Below are positions 1 to 5,763 of a DNA stretch of 10,954 nt, one piece after another (the first letter of the stretch is position 1; each line of letters begins with the position of its first letter). Where the stretch lies: assembly GCA_030744095.1 (NCBI GenBank), contig JASLRF010000245.1, forward strand, positions 1 to 10,954. The letters run 5' to 3'. The position numbers and the translations under genes are program-made. The notes beneath the pieces are model-generated. The model made no database searches and was not told the DNA's origin. It saw only the letters and a program-made list of their open reading frames with translations. Origin of the DNA: Pirellulaceae bacterium. Its GTDB lineage: Bacteria; Planctomycetota; Planctomycetia; Pirellulales; Pirellulaceae.

Positions 1-1
1 G

Positions 2-748
2 AACAGATTTGGCAAGCACACCGTTGATGAACTGAAGGCGGTTTTGACTGACGTGACGATGTCTCCTCCGTTGGAGGCAATCATCTTGGATCTTCGTGAC
101 AACGCGGGTGGACTCCTCTCCGCGGCGGTCGAGACGTGTGATGCCTTCGTTGCGAAAGGGCGCATTGTCAGCACGCGCGGACGAGATGGTTCGATTCGTA
201 GCAACTACAGTGCCACTCCCACCACCATCGTTGACGCCAAGGTGCCCATCGCCGTACTAGTGAACGGGTTTTCGGCCAGCGCCAGCGAAATCGTGGCCGC
301 ATGTATGCAAGATCATGGCCGCGCCCTTGTCGTTGGCGAGAGGACGTGGGGGAAAGGAACCGTGCAGAACATTTTGGAACTTGAAGGCGGTCGCAGCGCA
401 CTCAAACTAACCACTGCCAGCTATTGGCGACCAAGCGGCGAGAACATTCATCGTCGTCGGGACGTGGGTGAAGACGAACCTTGGGGTGTCAAACCAAATC
501 GCGGCTACTCAGTTTCGTTGAATGACGAAGAGATCCGCCGAGTCGTGTGGGACCGAGAAAAGCGAGATCTATTTCCGGGCCTGATCGAAGCCAATCCCGA
601 GATTCTCAATACGCTGCGGGAGCGATTCGAGTTCCCCGATGCTGTCGAACTGTCTGATGAACCTTATGACGATCCGCAATTGCAGCGGGCCATCGAATAC
701 GTTGAAGAGAAGCTTCGAGAGATCGATGCCGAAGCGCGTACGGCTTAG
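2..748 (+). CDS. S41 family C-terminal processing peptidase, 5'-partial
   Basis: This is the C-terminal part of a tail-specific/C-terminal processing serine protease, a family that cleaves exported proteins near their C termini in the periplasm or cell envelope. The reading frame is open from base 2, so the N terminus, where a signal sequence and PDZ domain are expected, lies outside the window. Visible S41 motifs are LDLRDNAGG (about bases 86-112), the nucleophile region FSASASEI and the general-base region WGKGTVQ. The likely catalytic pair is the middle Ser of SASAS (bases 278-280) and Lys of GKG (bases 353-355). They are 25 residues apart, the spacing known from E. coli Prc (S452/K477) and from plant D1 protease. 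After the protease core come about 100 residues ending in a charged helical tail (YVEEKLREIDAEA). The TTG at base 44 is an internal codon, not a convincing start. It converges on folC. Family assignment is firm; the substrate is unknown. Confidence 0.93.
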   Translation, partial: NRFGKHTVDELKAVLTDVTMSPPLEAIILDLRDNAGGLLSAAVETCDAFVAKGRIVSTRGRDGSIRSNYSATPTTIVDAKVPIAVLVNGFSASASEIVAACMQDHGRALVVGERTWGKGTVQNILELEGGRSALKLTTASYWRPSGENIHRRRDVGEDEPWGVKPNRGYSVSLNDEEIRRVVWDREKRDLFPGLIEANPEILNTLRERFEFPDAVELSDEPYDDPQLQRAIEYVEEKLREIDAEARTA

Positions 749-781
749 GATTCTCGGAGGAATTACTGTCCGATAGTCGCC

Positions 782-821
782 TTTCGCGCCGCGAAAAGAA
801 CGTGCTTTCGCAGAGCGAAAG
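782..821. repeat. Tandem hairpin pair (REP-like) between convergent genes
   Basis: Two related stem-loops sit in the 102-bp gap between the peptidase stop and the folC stop. The first is TTTCGC-GCC-GCGAAA (782-796). The second is CTTTCGC-AGA-GCGAAAG (805-821), a perfect 7-bp stem. The flanks GTCGCC (about 776-781) and GACGAC (821-826) are themselves nearly complementary, so the whole unit could fold as a two-armed structure. Neither strand has a T-tract after the stems, so this is not a canonical intrinsic terminator, although it may still insulate the two convergent transcripts. Paired short palindromes with a shared core in an intergenic gap are typical of REP/BIME-like elements. That class is inferred here; the repeat is seen only once in this window. 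Confidence 0.6.
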
Positions 822-850
822 ACGACAATAAAAGATCGAAAACTGCTCAG

Positions 851-2293
851 TCAGGGCTGGCCTGGACCTTCGCCGCGCAACGTGCCCCGAATCTCGGCGG
901 CCAAGAAGAACGAACCGGTGACGCACACCAGACTTTCCGCATCGATCTCCGCGCGGCACGTTTGCCAAGCGGAGATCGGGTCGTTGCAGATCGACACTGA
1001 GAGGTGCGACGGTCGAGCGCCGATGGCTTCCGCGTCAAGGCGTTTGACGAGCTTCATTAGGTCGGCCGGCAACACCGATCGCGGATTGTCGTGGTACCGC
1101 GTGAGAATGGTCGAATCAAACTGCGGCAGCAGCAGACGCAGCATTCCGAGGGCATCTTTGTCTCGTGTCGCGGCGAAGATCAGGACCCGTCGCTGCGCAG
1201 TGAATGACTGATTCAGCACCGCAATCAGGGCTTCGATAGACGCTGTGTTGTGCGCCGTATCGAGAATGATCCAAGGGTGCTTGGCGACAATCTCAATCCG
1301 CGCAGGGCATTCCGCCACAGCGATGCCCTGAACAATTGCCTCCCTGGGAACTGCCCAACCCAACGATTGCAGGCGACCGATCGTGGCGACGGCCACTGCC
1401 GCATTGGCTGCTTGGTGACGACCGAGCAGACCGGGCGCCAGATGGAGACGGCGGTCCTGGCCCGTCGCGTCTTCAGTGCCATCGCCATTTTCCGAGTAAT
1501 TTAGCGAGCCGTGTGGTATCACCTTCAGGTTGGTTGCCACAGGTGGCGTGAAGTCAAAGTGAAAATCTCTGTTCAACGAAAACAGGTGACTGTTCTGCCT
1601 TGCCGCCACGCGGGCAATCGCCTTGCGTGGTTCCGCCGGAACAACTCCGGACACGACGGGAACGCCCGGCTTGATGATTCCGGCTTTCTCCGTGGCGATC
1701 GACTCAAGCGTGTTACCCAGTTGACGTGTGTGGTCCAGGCTGATGTTGGTAATCACCGAAACCAGAGGTTGGCAGACATTCGTCGAATCGAGCCGCCCGC
1801 CCATGCCGACTTCCAACACAGCGATCTCGACCGCTTCACGATCAAAATGCGCCAGGGCCATCGCGGTGGTGATTTCGAAGAACGTCAGGCCGAAGTCGTT
1901 TGCCGCGCGCTGTCGATCCAGTTCGACGACAGCGGGTCGCACATGCTCGATCAAGTCGACCAGTTGTTGCTGCGTGCAAGGCCGGCTGTTGACGACAAAT
2001 CGCTCTTCGAGCCGCTGCAGATGGGGGGACGTATAAAGACCAACGCGAAATTCGGACTGAACAAGCACCGAGGCGATCATCGACGCCGTGGAGCCCTTCC
2101 CTTTGGTACCTGCGACATGGACAACGTTCAAGTTGTGGTGAGGATTACCCAGCCGTTGAAGCAAGTCGTGCATCCGGTCAAGGTGCAAGCCATGCGAGCG
2201 AGCGGGAGCAGCTGCATTGCGTTCGTAGTCAATGCGGTCGTAGAGGAAGTTCAGCGCGGCCGAGAGACCGTTTACGTCGATTGATTCGTCCAT
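851..2293 (-). CDS. folC: Bifunctional folylpolyglutamate/dihydrofolate synthase
   Basis: This cytoplasmic Mur-ligase-family enzyme adds glutamate to dihydropteroate and/or to reduced folates using ATP. Visible motifs are the P-loop GTKGKGS (residues 62-68), YTSPHL (87-92), GMGGRLDSTN (163-172), ISLDH (184-188) and EKAGIIK (202-208); K203 is the likely carbamylated lysine that binds metal. The C-terminal domain shows ILDTAHN (343-349) and a VTGSFFLAAEIR end (458-469). At 480 residues it is longer than the usual 420-440. The extra length includes a poorly conserved Ser/Asp/Gly-rich stretch at about 250-285. Two motifs deviate from the common form: the segment usually read as GR(L/I)E is ARIE (331-334), and HN is not followed by Pro. 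I see no clear Shine-Dalgarno site before the ATG. A promoter candidate lies about 100 bp upstream. Whether it has both activities or only one cannot be told from sequence. Confidence 0.95.
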   Translation of the reverse strand: MDESIDVNGLSAALNFLYDRIDYERNAAAPARSHGLHLDRMHDLLQRLGNPHHNLNVVHVAGTKGKGSTASMIASVLVQSEFRVGLYTSPHLQRLEERFVVNSRPCTQQQLVDLIEHVRPAVVELDRQRAANDFGLTFFEITTAMALAHFDREAVEIAVLEVGMGGRLDSTNVCQPLVSVITNISLDHTRQLGNTLESIATEKAGIIKPGVPVVSGVVPAEPRKAIARVAARQNSHLFSLNRDFHFDFTPPVATNLKVIPHGSLNYSENGDGTEDATGQDRRLHLAPGLLGRHQAANAAVAVATIGRLQSLGWAVPREAIVQGIAVAECPARIEIVAKHPWIILDTAHNTASIEALIAVLNQSFTAQRRVLIFAATRDKDALGMLRLLLPQFDSTILTRYHDNPRSVLPADLMKLVKRLDAEAIGARPSHLSVSICNDPISAWQTCRAEIDAESLVCVTGSFFLAAEIRGTLRGEGPGQP

Positions 2294-2345
2294 GTTCGGT
2301 CCATGTTCGCCAGCGGTCCAGCGTTCCCAGAGACTCGAAGGGCCC

Positions 2346-2399
2346 AGTGCTCGCTGGCCCAGTGCTTGCTAGCGCCAGTGTTCGCTAGCGCAGTGTACC
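2346..2399. repeat. Short tandem repeat, about 3.5 units of 15-16 bp
   Basis: Three degenerate copies start with AGTG at 2346, 2361 and 2377, and a fourth begins at 2392. The units are AGTGCTCGCTGGCCC, AGTGCTTGCTAGCGCC and AGTGTTCGCTAGCGC. The third unit contains the palindrome CGCTAGCG (2383-2390). The last partial unit overlaps the predicted -10 box of folC, so most of the array would lie in the folC 5' leader. Confidence 0.65.
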
Positions 2400-2420
2400 G
2401 GTTGATTTGAAACTTGTCAG
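2392..2420 (-). promoter_or_regulatory. Putative sigma70-type promoter for folC
   Basis: On the minus strand CTGACA (2420-2415) and TACACT (2397-2392) are separated by exactly 17 bp. These match the -35 and -10 consensus at 5/6 and 4/6 positions. Transcription would start near 2385, giving a leader of about 90 nt before the folC ATG. This is pattern evidence only. Confidence 0.4.
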
Positions 2421-2422
2421 GA

Positions 2423-2472
2423 GTCGCCCAGGCCAACCGGGCGCCTCGCGAGGCCGACCGGCGGGGCGCGAC
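2423..2472. repeat. Imperfect 50-bp inverted repeat centred on a perfect palindrome
   Basis: The centre is the perfect 12-bp palindrome GCCTCGCGAGGC (2443-2454). It is flanked by CCGG on both sides (2437-2440 and 2458-2461) and by outer arms GTCGC (2423-2427) and GCGAC (2468-2472). It begins 2 bp beyond the predicted folC -35 box. It could be an operator or a structured element; no binding protein can be named. Confidence 0.5.
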
Positions 2473-2643
2473 AATCGGCAGAATCTGGTAGATTTCGGCG
2501 AGCGATCGAGGTTCGGCCGGGCCGAGAATGCGTTGCCGAATCAACTTGGGTCATCGGGAAGGCTGCGCAGTCTATAACGTCCGTCGACCCGATCAACGGG
2601 TTCTCAACCGCAGTTTGTCACGCAGGGATCCGCGATGACATTC

Positions 2644-2672
2644 TTGCGATGCCCTGGGGGCTCATCTATAGT
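2644..2672 (+). promoter_or_regulatory. Putative sigma70-type promoter for the ABC cassette
   Basis: TTGCGA (2644-2649) and TATAGT (2667-2672) are separated by 17 bp, matching the -35 and -10 consensus at 4/6 and 5/6 positions. Transcription would start near 2679, leaving a long leader of about 260 nt before the ATPase start codon. No other pair this good was found closer to the gene. Confidence 0.4.
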
Positions 2673-2722
2673 GAAGTCTACCTATCCATGAATTGGCCTT
2701 GGGTTTGCCAGCGGGCCGCAGG

Positions 2723-2741
2723 AAACGGATTCTCCGTTTTT
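2723..2741 (+). terminator. Terminator-like hairpin in the cassette leader
   Basis: AAACGGA (2723-2729), loop TTC, then TCCGTTT (2733-2739) form a 7-bp stem, and the run TTTTT (2737-2741) begins inside its 3' arm. It lies about 45-60 nt after the predicted start site at 2679 and about 200 nt before the ATPase ATG. It could act as a leader attenuator, or end an unrelated short transcript. The short stem and short T-run make it weak. Confidence 0.35.
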
Positions 2742-2938
2742 GAGCGTCCTTCGAACCCTCTGATCCGGGTCTGCGTACACAAAGGACACGTGAGGTGCAG
2801 CCCCTTCGAACGGATGGTTTCGAGGATCGGGATATGGTGCTACCCGGTTGGCTCGGCAATTTCCGCCGATTCCTGCGTTAGCGTTCTGTTTATCGTCTGA
2901 TTTTCGTCATCCCACGCGTTGCTCGTCGGAGAAACTTC

Positions 2939-3874
2939 ATGTCGGAGCCTATGACCGCGGCTGCCCCTTCGCAGGATGCAGTAGACAAGTCCGCGTCTGA
3001 TGTAATCGTTGAAACACGAAACCTGGCTAAGATTTACCGCGATTTCTGGGGTCGCCAGAAAGTAAATGCACTAAAAGCGCTCGACCTGGAAGTGAAGCAG
3101 GGCGAGGTTTTTGGGCTGTTGGGGCCCAATGGTTCCGGGAAATCGACAACCATCAAGCTGCTCTTGGGGCTCTTGTTTCCAACCAGTGGCCAGGCGCTTG
3201 TGTTTGGCAAAGATGCCAGCGATGTGGCCAAGAACGAGCGAATTGGCTATCTGCCGGAAGAGTCCTACCTGTACAAATTTCTGAGTGCCTCGGAAACGCT
3301 TGATTTCTACGGTCGCTTGTTCGATATGCCCGCTGACATTCGTCGGGACCGCGTCAACGAATTGATTTCGATGGTTGGCCTGGACTGGGCCAAACGTCGT
3401 CAGTTGAAGGAGTATTCGAAAGGCATGACGCGCAGAATCGGTCTCGCGCAAGCACTCATCAATGATCCCGATTTGATCCTTCTGGACGAACCGACGACGG
3501 GCTTGGATCCGATTGGAACGCGGGAGATGAAGGACCTGATTATCAGGCTTCGCGACCAGGGCAAGACCGTCTTGATGTGCAGCCATCTGTTGGCCGACGT
3601 ACAAGATGTTTGTGACCGCATCGCGATTTTGCACCAGGGCGAGTTGAAAGAGCTTGGCCGCGTTGACAGTCTCTTGAAGGTTCAGAATGTGACCCAGATG
3701 CAGGCGCAGGGCCTGAGCCAGGAAGCGGAAGAAGAGATTCGTGCTGTTGTGGCAAAACATGGTGGAGAGTTGCTGTCGATGGAGAATCCGACCACCACTT
3801 TGGAAGAGCTGTTCCTGAACATTGTTATGGACAGTGAAGCGCGCCCAGGCCGTCGTGCCCACGGCGACAGTTGA
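2939..3874 (+). CDS. ABC transporter ATP-binding protein
   Basis: This cytoplasmic ATPase subunit powers an ABC-2-type transporter. A roughly 20-residue polar N-terminal extension precedes the nucleotide-binding domain. Motifs are Walker [10 protein letters not shown] (62-70), a Q-loop region [11 protein letters not shown] (102-112) with Glu where Gln is usual, signature YSKGM (159-163), Walker B LILLDEP (179-185), D-loop GLD (188-190) and H-loop His216. The C-terminal region to residue 311 carries the [10 protein letters not shown] motif common in ABC-2 exporter ATPases. The start is well supported: GGAGA at 2928-2932 lies 6 nt before the ATG. The permease follows after 89 nt, so the two almost certainly form one transporter. 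The closest general type is the NatA/CcmA/GldA-like branch, used for export or envelope processes; the substrate is unknown. Confidence 0.93.
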   Translation: MSEPMTAAAPSQDAVDKSASDVIVETRNLAKIYRDFWGRQKVNALKALDLEVKQGEVFGLLGPNGSGKSTTIKLLLGLLFPTSGQALVFGKDASDVAKNERIGYLPEESYLYKFLSASETLDFYGRLFDMPADIRRDRVNELISMVGLDWAKRRQLKEYSKGMTRRIGLAQALINDPDLILLDEPTTGLDPIGTREMKDLIIRLRDQGKTVLMCSHLLADVQDVCDRIAILHQGELKELGRVDSLLKVQNVTQMQAQGLSQEAEEEIRAVVAKHGGELLSMENPTTTLEELFLNIVMDSEARPGRRAHGDS

Positions 3875-3963
3875 TACGAGCGACAACTAACACGGGTGAC
3901 TATTGACGCGAACCGCCAGGTCTTCTCGATCCCACAGCCTCTTCGTAAGTTCCCTAGAAAAAA

Positions 3964-5763
3964 ATGACACTCGAACAAGCCATCCCAAATTTTTCCGATT
4001 GGATCGGTGAGGCACTTTTTTACCTCCCGCTCTTCATCGTGTTTTTTGCCACTGCCGGTTTTGTTATCGGCTACCTCGTGTCAGCGATTCGACGGGGACC
4101 CGTCGAGGGTTTTTACGCCGTGGCACAAGTCATTGGCAGTGCCGTCTTTGATCTGGCCAATACGTCGGTACGTCGCACGCTCGCCATGGCCATGCTGGCA
4201 GTCCAAGAGTCAATTCGCCGCAAGGTGCTGATCGCCTTCGCTGTTTTCATTGTCGTGCTGTTATTCGCTGGCTGGTATTTGGATGTCAAGAGCGACAATC
4301 CTGGGCGGCTCTATCTCAGTTTTGTGCTTACGTCGTCAAATTATTTAGTCTTGATTCTGGCGCTGTTTCTCAGCACTTTCAGCCTCCCGGCGGACATCAA
4401 GAACCGCACGATTTATACGATCGTCACCAAACCAGTGCGGGGAACCGAGATTGTTCTCGGTCGAATCATCGGTTTTATGACGGTCGGCACGGCGATTTTG
4501 GTTGCGATGTGTCTGGTTAGCTATCTGTTTGTCGTGCGCGGCTTGAGTCACGAGCATCAAGTTGACGGACAAATTCAGACCACGCTGACAGAATTGGCGC
4601 CCGACGGGTTGCTTCAAGGAGTCACCACGTACGATGCTCACCATCGCCATACGATTACGATGTACGACGACGGCACAGGTGAAACGGACGTCGTGATGGG
4701 GCATTACCATTCTGTCAAGAAGGTGGATGCCGACTACAAGATCGGTCCGCCCCAGGGCGGGCTGGCGGCTCGTGTTGTTCGGCGGGGAGATTTGCGATTC
4801 AAGGATCGTAGCGGCAATCCAGGCTCGGGTGTCAACGTTGGGCATGAATGGGCCTATCGCAGTTATATCGAGGGCGGGACCTTGGCCGCCGCGGTCTGGA
4901 CATTCGATGGCATGACCGCGGGCAAGTACCCCGAGGGCTTCAATTTAGAACTCAATTTGCGTGTGTTTCGCACCCACAAGGGCAACATCGAAAAAGGAAT
5001 TCGGGGATCGATCACGATTCGGAATCCCAAAGCTGGTGCCGCTATTCTCAGCAGCGAACCAATCTCGTTTTCAGCAACCGAGTTTGCCATTGACCGCCAA
5101 TTCATTCCTCGGCAGCTGAAAGCGATCGACAGCGACGGTACGGTAAGTGACGTCGACCTGTTCAAGGATCTCACCGATGACGGCAAACTGGAAGTTTGGA
5201 TCCAGTGTTCCGAACGTGGCCAATATTATGGCATGGCGGAACCGGATGTTTACGTGCTGGAAAACGATGGCAATTTCGCCATCAATTTCATCAAAGGGTT
5301 TGTTGGGATTTGGCTGCAAATGTTGATGGTCACGACGTTCGGTGTTGGTTTTAGCACGTTTTTGAGTGGCCCAGTGGGAATGTTGGCAACGTTGTCGACC
5401 ATCGTGGTGGGATTGTTCCGCAAATTCATCGTCGACTTGGTTACTGGCGTGCTGGAAGGGGGCGGTCCCATGGAAGCGTTGATTCGCACAATAACACAGG
5501 CCAACCTAACCGTTGACCTGGATATCGGCACGTATCCAACTGCCGTGGTGAAGTTCATCGATGGCGTCTTCCTTACCGGCCTGAATCTGATCACAATTTC
5601 TTTGCCCGACTATGCCGGGTTCAGTATGACGGAATTTGTGGCGACAGGCTTCAATATCGAACCGAGCTTGTTGGTCATACACATACTCCGCGCATTAACC
5701 TACTTTGTCTTCGTAACTCTCATCGGGTACTTCTTCCTAAAAACACGGGAAGTGGCAGCATGA
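3964..5763 (+). CDS. ABC-2-type permease with large extracytoplasmic domain
   Basis: This inner-membrane subunit pairs with the ATPase encoded just upstream. Hydrophobic segments are at about residues 18-41, 88-106, 116-140, 168-191, 440-465, 467-488 and 568-592. The stretch around 145-170, with TIYTIVTKPV followed by GTEIVLGRIIGF, is typical of ABC-2 permeases. Between residues 192 and 440 lies an approximately 250-residue hydrophilic, beta-rich-looking insertion, presumably extracytoplasmic, with a His cluster at 226, 227, 229, 247 and 249. The family is usually 250-400 residues, so 599 is long, mainly because of this insertion. The start is forced: an in-frame TAG lies two codons before the ATG. 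There is no Shine-Dalgarno site, only an A-rich leader. The stop overlaps the next start as ATGA. Transporter role is sure; substrate is unknown. Confidence 0.88.
   Translation: MTLEQAIPNFSDWIGEALFYLPLFIVFFATAGFVIGYLVSAIRRGPVEGFYAVAQVIGSAVFDLANTSVRRTLAMAMLAVQESIRRKVLIAFAVFIVVLLFAGWYLDVKSDNPGRLYLSFVLTSSNYLVLILALFLSTFSLPADIKNRTIYTIVTKPVRGTEIVLGRIIGFMTVGTAILVAMCLVSYLFVVRGLSHEHQVDGQIQTTLTELAPDGLLQGVTTYDAHHRHTITMYDDGTGETDVVMGHYHSVKKVDADYKIGPPQGGLAARVVRRGDLRFKDRSGNPGSGVNVGHEWAYRSYIEGGTLAAAVWTFDGMTAGKYPEGFNLELNLRVFRTHKGNIEKGIRGSITIRNPKAGAAILSSEPISFSATEFAIDRQFIPRQLKAIDSDGTVSDVDLFKDLTDDGKLEVWIQCSERGQYYGMAEPDVYVLENDGNFAINFIKGFVGIWLQMLMVTTFGVGFSTFLSGPVGMLATLSTIVVGLFRKFIVDLVTGVLEGGGPMEALIRTITQANLTVDLDIGTYPTAVVKFIDGVFLTGLNLITISLPDYAGFSMTEFVATGFNIEPSLLVIHILRALTYFVFVTLIGYFFLKTREVAA

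Larger units (their letters stand above)
2294..2938. other. Divergent non-coding region between folC and ABC cassette
   Basis: About 645 bp lie between two divergently transcribed genes. Short open frames here (2272-2544 minus and 2649-2900 plus) show no recognisable domain, have poor starts and have compositions unlike the neighbouring proteins, so I treat the stretch as non-coding. It contains a folC-side promoter candidate, a three-unit tandem repeat, an imperfect inverted repeat and a cassette-side promoter candidate followed by a terminator-like hairpin. Small additional stems are ACCCG-ATCAA-CGGGT (2587-2601) and TCGGC-AATTTCC-GCCGA (2853-2869). No tRNA or known riboswitch core is recognisable. 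Confidence 0.6.

Noticed and set aside
1511..2284. 257-residue open frame on the plus strand opposite folC
   Set aside because: It is fully antisense to a motif-complete folC, with no recognisable domain and a composition typical of a frame shadow.
2272..2544. 90-residue minus-strand open frame just upstream of folC
   Set aside because: It overlaps the folC start out of frame, runs through the tandem and inverted repeats and the predicted promoter, and resembles no family.
2649..2900. 83-residue plus-strand open frame before the ATPase
   Set aside because: Cys/Trp-rich random-looking composition, no ribosome binding site, and it lies inside the likely untranslated leader.
3242..3274. Glu instead of Gln in the ATPase Q-loop (YLPEE)
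   Set aside because: This form is common among ABC-2-type exporter ATPases, so it is not a sign of inactivity or novelty.
3071..3886. 271-residue open frame on the minus strand opposite the ABC ATPase
   Set aside because: Antisense to all the ATPase motifs; no domain, no ribosome binding site.
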